Below are positions 14,013-21,800 of a DNA stretch of 36,507 nucleotides, one piece after another. The stretch is from contig JANNXY010000058.1 of NCBI GenBank assembly GCA_031409775.1, forward strand, positions 1-36,507, given 5' to 3'. The notes beneath the pieces were generated by a model. The model worked only from the letters and a program-made list of their open reading frames with translations. It searched no databases and was not told where the DNA came from. The translations under genes were made by a program, and so were the position numbers. Positions within the stretch are counted from its first letter, which is position 1. Every line of letters starts with the position of its first letter. This DNA comes from JANNXY01 sp031409775. GTDB lineage: Bacteria > Patescibacteriota > Minisyncoccia > Phycocordibacterales > CAIZIN01.

Positions 14013-14231
14013 ATGATTGATTTAGAAATTTTAAATAAAATTAAAGCTGGATTTTTAGAAGTTGGTGATCTTGAAGTTAGACATAAACTTTATATTTTGC
14101 CGTCTGATTTCATTGAACTCATCCAAGCTCTATCCGAGGCGAAAGAGATTATCGAAGATCATAGAGTTACTTTTCCAGCAAAACAAATATGGCTCTCCCG
14201 CTATTTCCCAGACACCAGAAAAGAGGTATGA
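14013..14231 (+). CDS. Small early protein, 72 aa
   Basis: A 72-aa protein (MIDLEILNKIKAGFLEVGDL start) with a helical ELIQALSEAKEIIEDH segment. AAAGGA lies upstream. A 14-codon frame (13965-14009, CPTCEP) lies between it and the preceding gene, with a coupled start; this may be a coupling leader rather than a functional peptide. Confidence 0.6.
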   Translation: MIDLEILNKIKAGFLEVGDLEVRHKLYILPSDFIELIQALSEAKEIIEDHRVTFPAKQIWLSRYFPDTRKEV

Positions 14232-14357
14232 ATGAAAGTTATTGTCATAATAATTCTTACATTCTTCATAATCTTTCCAATATTTATAGTTGAAAGACTT
14301 GCTCAAGATCACAAGATAACAATGTTTGGTAGATATTTATTTCAGAGGATTAAATGA
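14232..14357 (+). CDS. Small membrane peptide, 41 aa
   Basis: A 41-aa protein with an N-terminal helix rich in Ile/Phe (VIVIIILTFFIIFPIFIV) followed by a charged tail, so a single-span N-in or N-out peptide. AGAGGT precedes the ATG and the TGA overlaps the next start (ATGA). Function unknown. Confidence 0.55.
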   Translation: MKVIVIIILTFFIIFPIFIVERLAQDHKITMFGRYLFQRIK

Positions 14358-15190
14358 CCGAGAAAAGCGAAGATCAGGTGGTTTGGATTTTATCTAATTG
14401 GTCAACAGGTGAAAAATTACTCCAAACAAATAACTATCCAGATGTGCATAAATACATGTGTGAAGAAGGTAAGGATAAATCTATCCGATGCGATAAATAT
14501 ATTCATGACTCCAAATACCTAGCCCTCAAATCAGACCTAGCTGTAGCGGTGGAAGCTTTGGAGAGAATAGAAGATGATCTTATGCCTGGAGATTTATACG
14601 AAGGGTCAACGCCATACACTGAAATGTTTTGGGCTGCTCAACGATTAGCCAAAGAAGCTCTTGGTAAAATAGGGGATCTTGCCGAACCATTAGGAAATTC
14701 CGAACAAATCAAAGATAGAGAGTTTTGGATCTTTAAAACGGCCAATTGGATCTATGCTTATGATGACATTGAAAACGCAAAAGCTATGTCTAAGAACCTC
14801 GGATCAAAACCAATCCACGTAAAAGAAGTGAAAGAAGAACCTACAAAAAAGGCTCTTATAGAATGTCCAAAATGCCAAGAAGAATGGGATATTAGATACG
14901 ACTCGTGCTCTGGCTGCGTTTACACTCCTTTAGAACCTACCGAACACTCCAAACCGGAGCTTTCAATGTCGATGTTCGCAACTAAGGAGGCTTACAACGA
15001 AGCCCTTAAGAAATCTCAATCACCCAATCCTTTGGATGAGTTGGAAGAATACGCACAAAAACATCTCAATAAAATCAAAGAAGACATGAAAGATGAAACA
15101 ATCATTGAGTATGGTTACAATGCTTTGGACAGAGCAAGAGTTATTTACGAAGGTGTTTTATCAAAAATCCGATCTCTAAGGGGTGAGTAA
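14354..15190 (+). CDS. Large early protein with a zinc ribbon, 278 aa
   Basis: A 278-aa acidic protein. There is a helical ALKSDLAVAVEALERIEDDL region (about 55-75), a central WIFKTANWIYAYDD segment, a CPKC...CSGC zinc ribbon (about 173-190), and a helical C-terminus. The layout suggests a composite of small phage modules; phages often fuse variable helper domains in such early genes. It overlaps neighbours at both ends (ATGA and TAATG). No function assigned. Confidence 0.7.
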   Translation: MTEKSEDQVVWILSNWSTGEKLLQTNNYPDVHKYMCEEGKDKSIRCDKYIHDSKYLALKSDLAVAVEALERIEDDLMPGDLYEGSTPYTEMFWAAQRLAKEALGKIGDLAEPLGNSEQIKDREFWIFKTANWIYAYDDIENAKAMSKNLGSKPIHVKEVKEEPTKKALIECPKCQEEWDIRYDSCSGCVYTPLEPTEHSKPELSMSMFATKEAYNEALKKSQSPNPLDELEEYAQKHLNKIKEDMKDETIIEYGYNALDRARVIYEGVLSKIRSLRGE

Positions 15191-15342
15191 TGGAAGATTT
15201 TTTAAGTAAAAATATAAGTAAAATATGTTTTATTTTGTTTATGACAGCATGGTTGTACTTGTGGTTTGGTCCAAAACCAACAGGATGTTTTTTAATTATT
15301 GCTGCTTTAATCCAACTTAGACCGGAAAAAAAGGAAAAATAA
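15190..15342 (+). CDS. Small membrane protein, 50 aa
   Basis: A 50-aa protein with two short hydrophobic stretches (KICFILFMTAWLYLWF and CFLIIAALIQL) and a basic tail ending RPEKKEK. Linked to both neighbours by TAATG overlaps. Unknown function. Confidence 0.55.
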   Translation: MEDFLSKNISKICFILFMTAWLYLWFGPKPTGCFLIIAALIQLRPEKKEK

Positions 15343-15431
15343 TGAAACAATTCCTAAAAGACAACTGGGATTTCATCCTCGTATTTTCCGTATGGATTCT
15401 TATTGCTTACTGGATGATGGTGACTTTGTGA
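15342..15431 (+). CDS. Tiny membrane peptide, 29 aa
   Basis: A 29-aa single-span peptide (MKQFLKDNWDFILVFSVWIL start). It starts inside the preceding TAATG and ends in a TGATG that starts rusA, so its translation could feed ribosomes into rusA even if the peptide itself has no role. Confidence 0.5.
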   Translation: MKQFLKDNWDFILVFSVWILIAYWMMVTL

Positions 15432-15775
15432 TGTATAAAATATCAAAAGATAATGCTATTTTACCTTTGCCACCGACAATCAATTCAAAATTTATATCTC
15501 GTTCGTTTGTTGTGTCTTCTGAATATCGTGATTTTAAAGATGATGTGAAAAGCTTACATAATCATAGCGTAAAGCCTAAAGATGGATCTATCTCGTTAAC
15601 AATATGTTTTTTTCGTAAATATAAAAAAGGTGATGTTGACGGTAGAATCAAGCCGCTTATGGATGCGCTACAAGGTATATATTATCATAACGATTCACAG
15701 GTAGAAGAACTACACGTTTACAATAAACAAGATAAGGAGAATCCAAGATGCGAAATTATAGTAGAATTTTTATAG
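15431..15775 (+). CDS. rusA: RusA-family Holliday junction resolvase
   Basis: A 114-aa endonuclease of the RusA family, about the usual length of 120. The three metal-binding acids appear as D68 and D70 (GDVDGRIKPLMDAL) and D88 (HNDSQV), with Lys at 74, matching the D70/D72/D91 and K76 layout of E. coli RusA. RusA is a homodimer that cuts four-way junctions, here likely resolving recombination or replication intermediates before packaging. ATG at 15431 is chosen because of the TGATG coupling; an upstream in-frame ATG at 15392 lies inside the preceding peptide gene. Confidence 0.9.
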   Translation: MYKISKDNAILPLPPTINSKFISRSFVVSSEYRDFKDDVKSLHNHSVKPKDGSISLTICFFRKYKKGDVDGRIKPLMDALQGIYYHNDSQVEELHVYNKQDKENPRCEIIVEFL

Positions 15776-16113
15776 TAGGTTTAGTTTTTTTTCTAAACGC
15801 TTGCGGATCGCAAACCGTTGATTTAAACGAGCTTGAAACATTCTTTCGAGGGCGAGACCTTTTGTTTGATAATGATTATGGAAATACCTGTCAGTACACT
15901 TTAAAAAAGACCGATATAGGATTAGAAATACAGCACAGAATTTTTCCAGAATATATAGAAAGATATTCGTTTAGTGATTTTGAAATCATTGAAAAGTATG
16001 CACTTGGGCAAGAAGGAAAGTATTTTGAAGTCGGAGATTGGCGCGTGATCGGTCATGCAAATATAACTTATATGCAGAAGTTTTCATCTACATGTTATGA
16101 GTCGTTTTATTAA
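15748..16113 (+). CDS. Early lipoprotein, 121 aa
   Basis: A 121-aa lipoprotein: basic N-terminus, hydrophobic core (IFIVGLVFFLN) and a lipobox LNAC with Cys at about residue 19. The mature part is beta-rich with two further cysteines (C49 and C117). AAGGAG precedes the ATG at 15748, which overlaps rusA by 28 bp. It is the last gene of the early block, not part of the lysis cassette, so an outer-membrane role such as superinfection exclusion or receptor masking is an inference; some phages (for example T5 Llp) encode lipoproteins that do this. Confidence 0.75.
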   Translation: MRNYSRIFIVGLVFFLNACGSQTVDLNELETFFRGRDLLFDNDYGNTCQYTLKKTDIGLEIQHRIFPEYIERYSFSDFEIIEKYALGQEGKYFEVGDWRVIGHANITYMQKFSSTCYESFY

Positions 16114-16309
16114 AAAACTCATGATGTATTCGCATCATAACGTCGCCTAAATTTCCATCATGAATCATTTCAACGGCACTTTTTTCACCAAAGCGTGCAT
16201 CCTTCATCCATTGTTGCCCTAAAGATGGACGACCCAGCAAATCAGAAACGAATATTGTAATACGTCGAACGTCTGATTCAATCTCTATTTGTGTTTTTGA
16301 TCGCTTCAA
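16088..16309 (-). CDS. Last late gene, unknown, 73 aa
   Basis: A 73-aa protein (KRSKTQIEIESDVRRITIF near the start) from a TTG at 16309 with GAGGA about 7 bases upstream. It overlaps the o-spanin candidate by 32 bp and converges with the early lipoprotein gene. No recognised motif. Confidence 0.55.
   Translation of the reverse strand: MKRSKTQIEIESDVRRITIFVSDLLGRPSLGQQWMKDARFGEKSAVEMIHDGNLGDVMMRIHHEFFNKTTHNM
16112..16138 (-). terminator. Weak terminator-like hairpin for the late block
   Basis: On the minus strand a 6-bp ATGATG/CATCAT stem with a six-base loop is followed by TTTTTT. It lies inside the last codons of the final late gene. The early lipoprotein gene ends opposite it, so early and late transcripts converge and overlap by 26 bp here. 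The stem is AT-rich, so this is a weak call. Confidence 0.35.
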
Positions 16310-16574
16310 TCATTTCCTCTATCGTTACAATCAGCTTTGCCTTAACCAGTAAATCCTCTTGTAAATCCGCGTTTGATATACATTTGGCCACCGGATTATT
16401 GCATGAATAAGGTCCGACAAATTCCTTTGAATACATCTTACTTGGACGGCTTGCCTTGATCCAATTTGGATGAATAAGGATCTGTGACCTCGACATGCAC
16501 GGGGTCTTTGAACACCCGCTGAAGGTCATGATCAGGAATAGTAGCAACGTTGATGCCTTTAAGTCTTTCGTCAA
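16278..16574 (-). CDS. Candidate outer-membrane spanin (Rz1-like lipoprotein)
   Basis: A lipoprotein frame overlapping the Rz-like gene in another register: a Lys-rich start, the hydrophobic STLLLFLIM, then the lipobox TFSGC. No ATG gives a proper signal; the best start is TTG at 16574 (98 aa, Cys about 21), with a weak GAGAAA site. The frame is open to 16724, but the upstream part looks like a shadow of Rz. Overlapping Rz/Rz1 genes are typical of Gram-negative phages. The C-terminal half extends well past the Rz stop and is longer than usual. Confidence 0.65.
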   Translation of the reverse strand: MTKDLKASTLLLFLIMTFSGCSKTPCMSRSQILIHPNWIKASRPSKMYSKEFVGPYSCNNPVAKCISNADLQEDLLVKAKLIVTIEEMIEAIKNTNRD

Positions 16575-16761
16575 TTGTTTCTCGCCATGAATCCCAACGC
16601 GACATCTGGCCTTCAAGGCTTCGTAAATCCTCAGCTTGGGCATTGATAAAGGCTGACTTTTGACGGTTTTGCTCTTCAAGTTTTCCGTTCTTTTTAGCGG
16701 TGTAGTACAGAAGAACCAACGCACTAGAAAAACCAGCTGTTAGAAGTAAAATCCATTCCAT
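16438..16761 (-). CDS. Inner-membrane spanin (Rz-like)
   Basis: A 107-aa protein with a single N-terminal membrane helix (WILLLTAGFSSALVLLYYTA) followed by a coiled coil (KLEEQNRQKSAFINAQAED), the layout of i-spanins. The embedded lipoprotein frame supports the call. Spanin pairs fuse the inner and outer membranes after peptidoglycan is degraded. The start is coupled by TAATG to the preceding gene. Confidence 0.75.
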   Translation of the reverse strand: MEWILLLTAGFSSALVLLYYTAKKNGKLEEQNRQKSAFINAQAEDLRSLEGQMSRWDSWRETIDERLKGINVATIPDHDLQRVFKDPVHVEVTDPYSSKLDQGKPSK

Positions 16762-16979
16762 TATTTTTTCTTATCGACAATAATTTTTCCAAGAATGTCA
16801 GAAAGGAAAAAGGATACTTTACCAACTAGAATCAACCCTTTACCTAGCCAAGAAAATATCGAAGCGCGTTTGGTTGTTGGAATTAAACGACCAATGACTT
16901 CATATATACTTGTACCAATTAAAATGCTGATTGCTTCATGCGTTGTAACCCACTGAATGATTGATTCAATTATTTCCAT
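16761..16979 (-). CDS. Small membrane protein, holin candidate, 72 aa
   Basis: A 72-aa protein with one clear hydrophobic stretch (AISILIGTSIYEVIGRLI) and a second (GLILVGKVSFFLSDILGKII), ending in a basic KKK tail. GGGGGAG precedes the ATG. It lies between the endolysin and spanin genes, where a holin or antiholin is expected, but the hydrophobic stretches are short; a related frameshifted membrane protein nearby is an alternative. Confidence 0.5.
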   Translation of the reverse strand: MEIIESIIQWVTTHEAISILIGTSIYEVIGRLIPTTKRASIFSWLGKGLILVGKVSFFLSDILGKIIVDKKK

Positions 16980-17337
16980 AGCTCCCCCGTTGTTTTAGAT
17001 AGTCAACTGATAGATGCGTCGATGCGTTGCACCATCGCAATTCTATCCTCTTTTTTTCATCAAGGCAAATTGCCCGACAAACTTCAAAATCATTTTTTTC
17101 AAAATCATAGGTATATCTGCGATTCATTTGCTCAATCATATCAAACGCGCCATTCACCCCGGATTTACTGGGATAAAAAAATAATATCCTTCCATCCAAA
17201 ACTTGGTCAATTCTGGCTATGTCATCGCTATGATATTTTAAGCAAATGCAATACCAAGTAATCATGCGTTGAAAGCGAATAGGCAAAGCCGATATAATTT
17301 GTGATTGCTCAGGTGTACATAAAAGAGGGGTTATCAT
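16966..17337 (-). CDS. Lysis-module protein of unknown function, 123 aa
   Basis: Unrecognised. It starts with ATGA overlap from the endolysin stop. Contents include PEQSQIISALPIRFQRMITW, a YDFEKNDFEVCRAIC segment with several Cys, and a C-terminal LSVDYLKQRGSYGN. No signal peptide or membrane helix is obvious. Confidence 0.6.
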   Translation of the reverse strand: MITPLLCTPEQSQIISALPIRFQRMITWYCICLKYHSDDIARIDQVLDGRILFFYPSKSGVNGAFDMIEQMNRRYTYDFEKNDFEVCRAICLDEKKRIELRWCNASTHLSVDYLKQRGSYGNN

Positions 17338-17738
17338 CTTTCAAGTGTCCTAATGTATTCAATATGTCCAAAGTCTAAAAATCTTTCGTCATTGATCTTT
17401 CCATTTTGATTCCAATCGCCACCCCAACGAAGAATAATACCCTTGGCAAGTCCTATGCCCATAATGATTCCAGCGATGTAAGCAAATTGGCGCGTGTCTT
17501 TCCAATCAACAGGAAAGGGCATAAAATCAAACGCATCAGATGGATTAGAATTATGTTTTGAATTCGGAAACTTAACCTTAGAAAAGCCTTGCGAATAGAT
17601 CAAGTTTTGTTCGGCCTCTGTTCGGTAGCCATGAATGATTGAAAAATCAACTAGCTTGATAGCTTCATTGGCCACGGATTGAAGTTCGTGTCTACATGTG
17701 GCAAGCCTTTCGCTGGATGATTTACCAAATGTTGGCAC
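17334..17738 (-). CDS. Endolysin, M15 family L-Ala-D-Glu peptidase (CwlK-like)
   Basis: A 134-aa zinc peptidase that cuts the peptidoglycan peptide. It matches the CwlK/M15C layout: SSERLATCRHEL near the start, IIHGYRTEAEQNLIY, the zinc ligands His and Asp in SKHNSNPSDAFDF, WGGDW, and a DFGHIEY motif with the catalytic Asp and third zinc ligand. No signal peptide, so it depends on a holin. The GTG at 17738 is preferred: GAGG lies 8 bases upstream and it overlaps the preceding stop as TAGTG. The in-frame TTG at 17777 would add 13 residues unlike the family. Confidence 0.88.
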   Translation of the reverse strand: MPTFGKSSSERLATCRHELQSVANEAIKLVDFSIIHGYRTEAEQNLIYSQGFSKVKFPNSKHNSNPSDAFDFMPFPVDWKDTRQFAYIAGIIMGIGLAKGIILRWGGDWNQNGKINDERFLDFGHIEYIRTLER

Positions 17739-18138
17739 TACTTGCACCTCGGATCTTTCCCTTTTGTAATATGGCAAAATATATTCTGTAAATTATTTTC
17801 GTGCTGTGTAGTTTTTTCTTCCACTCTTTTTATCCTATTATCATGGTCTACTAATTTATTATTAAGTTCTTTATTAAAAGAAATCCTTTCATCAACAGCG
17901 GATAAGCCAGCGCGGTAAGAAACGATGCCACCGATAAAAGCCCCACCAAGAGGTAAGGCCAGCGCAGCTGCAAGAATCTTCCAAAGCGGGTGAACGAAGT
18001 GGTCTTTTCCGTTGGCAGTGAACACACCATCTGACCCTTTCGGATTCTTGTCTCCGTCTTGGCTACTTCCTTCACGTCCTTTTTCATTTCCTGAAACCAT
18101 TCGTTAGAATCCTCTAATATTTTTTTGAAATTGCTCAT
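17738..18138 (-). CDS. Holin-like membrane protein, probable -1 frameshift product
   Basis: Two frames overlap. The 5' frame (17851-18138, start ATG at 18138) begins convincingly (MSNFKKILEDSNEWFQEMKK). The other (17738-18100) gives the convincing 3' part: a membrane region (WKILAAALALPLGGAFIGG) and coiled coil (NKLVDHDNRIKRVEEKTTQ). Joining them by a -1 shift at A AAG GGT (18040-18034) yields one 133-aa protein: amphipathic start, membrane helix, coiled coil. Alternatives are two genes, since the second frame has its own ATG at 18100 with GAGGA, or an assembly indel. It lies next to the endolysin, so holin or spanin-related. Confidence 0.55.
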
Positions 18139-18160
18139 CCATTACGTTCCCGTTTTAGTC

Positions 18161-18418
18161 CTATTTTTCGCCACTTCCATTGATCTTTTTTGTTACCCCA
18201 TCCGCAAAGCAAGCAACAAACTCTTTGATAGGCAATTCCACTTTGCCTTCGTTTTTGTGGCGCGTTATATAGTTTTGTCGAGCATGTTCGATGCGTTGAT
18301 GGAAGTCGTCCGGGGCATTCAAGTGGGATAAGTCCTTGGTCGTTGGCTTCATAAGTAAGGTCAAGAGTTGACGCTGCTGCCTCGCTCCAGTCTTCCCACT
18401 TCCACATCGTTTTTTCAT
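18161..18418 (-). CDS. Small basic protein, 85 aa
   Basis: An 85-aa basic protein (MKKRCGSGKTGARQQRQLL start; later GKVELPIKEFVACFADGV). The ATG at 18418 lies 8 bases after GAGGGG. A different frame of similar length (18135-18422) is open over the same DNA but has a Trp/Cys-rich composition unlike a folded protein. Unknown function, at the tail-to-lysis boundary. Confidence 0.5.
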   Translation of the reverse strand: MKKRCGSGKTGARQQRQLLTLLMKPTTKDLSHLNAPDDFHQRIEHARQNYITRHKNEGKVELPIKEFVACFADGVTKKINGSGEK

Positions 18419-18423
18419 GCATT

Positions 18424-18831
18424 TCACCCCTCTACATGCTTCTGAACAATTCTTTCTATTTCTTGTTCATCTTTTTGACTGATTCCCAAAAATTCACGTC
18501 GTGGTGGTCCATCTCCTACACTTTCAGCATATGCGACATCTGTTCCAATATTAACCTCATTTGAATCAGACGCATAAGAAATTGATTTCTGCAAACGTCC
18601 TGTATCAACAAGCGTCCTAGCATTTTTCCCTTTTTCTCTAAGTCTTATAACTCTTTGAGAAGGCTCCCACTCTTTACCATCTGGATCTGTACCTTTATTA
18701 AATCTAAGCTTGGTAGAAGCTTCAAGCGATTGCCCGATTTCTTTAAGCATGCTGGTAAAGTTTTTAATGCGTCCCAGGTCTTTGACTAGGTTGAAAAGTC
18801 CGTTGCCTGTGCGTGTTACTTTGATACTCAT
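18424..18831 (-). CDS. Virion morphogenesis protein, Mu gpG-like
   Basis: A 135-aa protein of the phage virion morphogenesis/tail completion family (Mu gpG). Diagnostic pieces are TKLRFNKGTDPDGKEWEP, TLVDTGRLQKSISY, VNIGTDVAYAE, and PPRREFLGISQKDEQEI. In Mu the gene lies with the head genes; here it follows the tail tip gene, coupled by ATGA at 18831. It probably completes the head-tail joint or the tail. Confidence 0.8.
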   Translation of the reverse strand: MSIKVTRTGNGLFNLVKDLGRIKNFTSMLKEIGQSLEASTKLRFNKGTDPDGKEWEPSQRVIRLREKGKNARTLVDTGRLQKSISYASDSNEVNIGTDVAYAESVGDGPPRREFLGISQKDEQEIERIVQKHVEG

Positions 18832-21800
18832 ATTGTAAAACTCAGGGTTTCGGATATGGATTCAAAAGGTGTATCTACTACAACAGGCGAGATAATGGCT
18901 GTAATTGTAGTACCATCCCCATAATATAGCCATGCCTGATTGCTGTAGATTGTAGCTGAATTGTTATCAATGAACGGAACCGAAGGCCCGCCATTAACTG
19001 AGATTAGAATACTGACCGCTTCGCATCCGTCCCGATCCCAAGTGATATGCCCTTCACCGGATTCTTTCTTGATAAAGCCAGCGTTTGAAACCACAGCTTT
19101 GATACGGCTTGGGTCATCCGGGGCTACGTATGTATTATCATACTCATGGGCATACATGGCATTTTCCTCATCAATGCAAACCATATCGAGCAGATTCATA
19201 GACCTTGCCCGGATCTCATAGATTCGTGCTTTCTTTCCCGGAGTTGCCACGTTACCCGCCAAGAATATAAAATCATCAGGGTATGAGCCTGTAAATATAG
19301 AGGCTGGATTTGTAATGCTTCCTGCCTGATTTAAATAAAATGGGCCATTTATAAGAGGCCAAGGGCTGGTTAAATAAACGCGGTTATTTGTTACACTGGC
19401 TGAATAGGTCGTAATATTGTTATGAATATCTCTTATATTGACGGTTGTCGTTGAATCATCAAACATACAACTAACACCAAAATTCACGATGTTTGTTCCA
19501 TCATGTTCAAGATCCGTAATACGGCCTGAATATCCCCATTGTGAAACGTCATGACTCAGGTATACTACGTCACCCTTTGAAAACATCATACCTTCCGCAT
19601 CGGTTGAAAACGTGATGTTTCTTTTTTGATAAAGTTGACGTGCAGCAATCAGATTTATAGCCCTTTGCGCTTGATCCTCATTTGTAACGCCCCAAAGATT
19701 TATTGTAGTTTCTTCAATTGGGTTTGTTACGCCCGGCACAATGGCTTCAACAACTTGCGATGAATATGCTTCATTCGCATCAATATACTGACCAATAATT
19801 TTATCGGTTGTTTTTTGATTCAAGTAATTAATTGAAAATGAATCTTTGATAATGTTATCAGGTGTGAACATGGCAACGACAGGCTGATTTGCATCTTCCC
19901 AAACAACACCCAGTTTTCCATTTGTATATGTAACAGATCCGCGACCGACAGAAGCGATTTCATAAAGCACATCAAGCGGGTTTCTTTTTGAATCAAGCAG
20001 CGCATTGAATGTTAAATTATTATCATCGCAAAATTGCCACCATGCTTGAATTGAATCAAAATCAATTTCAGAGTCAGATTTTCCAGCACCGAAAAGCCTT
20101 TCTCCATTGTCTGGATGATCTGCGTTATTCTGCCAGCCTTCCGTTGGCGAAAATGGATATACGAAAGATCCATCAGATTCTGGATTGATAAAACCACCAC
20201 GGGCAAAATATACATACCAATCAGCGGGGTTTGATGTTTCTTGCCAAGTATAACTTGAAACTCCATCCCATGCCCAAGTTTTTGCAGACACCAAAGAGCT
20301 TAGACGGTCAAGGGTTCCATATATTTGAGATGATGAATTAACAATGATTGCTTGACGATTTTGTGCAACGTAATTATAATTTTCATCCCGCTGATAAAAA
20401 CGTGCTCGTTTTAAATATATTTCACAAACATTGTTTTTATCTATTTCATCTGTATCAAGTTTTCTTGCTCTGATTTCATAATTACCTGGTGTTAAATTAT
20501 CTACGTATAATGTTTCCCTATATAGATTATTTACTGAAGATGTATTGATAGTATATGGTGAAAAACCTGGTGGGTTAGTTATTCCTTGGTTAAAAAATAG
20601 CCAAGTAGGAGAAGATTTTTCTTTATATTGAAATTCAAATTCTCTTGTTAATGCAGCAATGCCACCATTTACTGGATCTGACCTACCTATACGCCCCTCA
20701 ATATCTAACTGAATTCCAAAAGTATTGTTTTTGTCAGGACCTTGCCTAAAAACGTAATTATTTGGATATGAAAAATCCGTGTTATTAGATAATAGACCAC
20801 CATCGACTGTATCAACGTGACCATTAACAAAACCAAAGTTACTAAAAAAAACACCATCTAAAATAATATCAAAGTTAGGCTCCGCTTGTTCTAATGGCCA
20901 GTTATCTGTATTTTCATCAGAAAAATAAGACTGAAAATTTCTATAACCATCTGAACCACCAGCATCAGTTTGAACAATTTTAGAATCTGATATAAATAGA
21001 TCACCAAATCCATAATTAAAAGTTTGCTTAACAACTTCATTATATAAAATTAATGTATAAGAAACATCTTCTTCATATTCAAAAAAAGTAAAATCAAATT
21101 CGTAATTACTTCCATTAAATGTTGTTGTTATTGGTGTTGCACTTAGACCATTTTCTATAAGATCACTATATAAACAAAATACATTTGTAAAAGAAGGATC
21201 TGCAACGGAATTTGATGTTATAAATACAAGACTTTCCCAAATAAAAGTAGTTCCAGGAATTGGATCAATTTCACTTTCAGCTTCATTTCTATTTTCAAAA
21301 TATGAAGAACTCGGAGAAGAATTTTGCATGGCCCAATTTGATATTGGTGTCCCTTGAACATCTTCATAATCAAAATTAAATGTAACGCCACCTTCTATCA
21401 ATGAAGATGAAAGAATAAATGTTGAGTTTGTATAAACAACTGTATTTGGAGTCCAACCAAAAGCTAGAAAATTATTTCTAGTTGAATATCGATATTCATT
21501 ATAAGGTTTTGCACTAAAGTCTGGGAAACATCTGATTTTACCTAGAACTATTGGAAGTGGCCCGTTAACCCTTAAACTATTAGAACCAGAATTTAAAGAA
21601 TAGTCTGGGCGATTAGTTTTATTTTCATCGTCTTTATTATCTTGATCTGGTCTTGTTAAAATGGCAATTCCACCGATTAAAAGAGTCGAACCAACCAATA
21701 CCGCTGTTCTAAGTCCAGCAGCTTGAAGAGCAGATAATCCAGTTGTACCAGCAGCGGCAGGATTAATAGCACTAGCTGCAACAATAGCCGCAATTGAGAT

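Noticed and set aside
18135..18422. Alternative minus-strand frame (Trp/Cys-rich, 95 codons)
   Set aside because: Covers the same DNA as the 85-aa gene; composition is unlike a folded protein and ribosome-site spacing is poorer.
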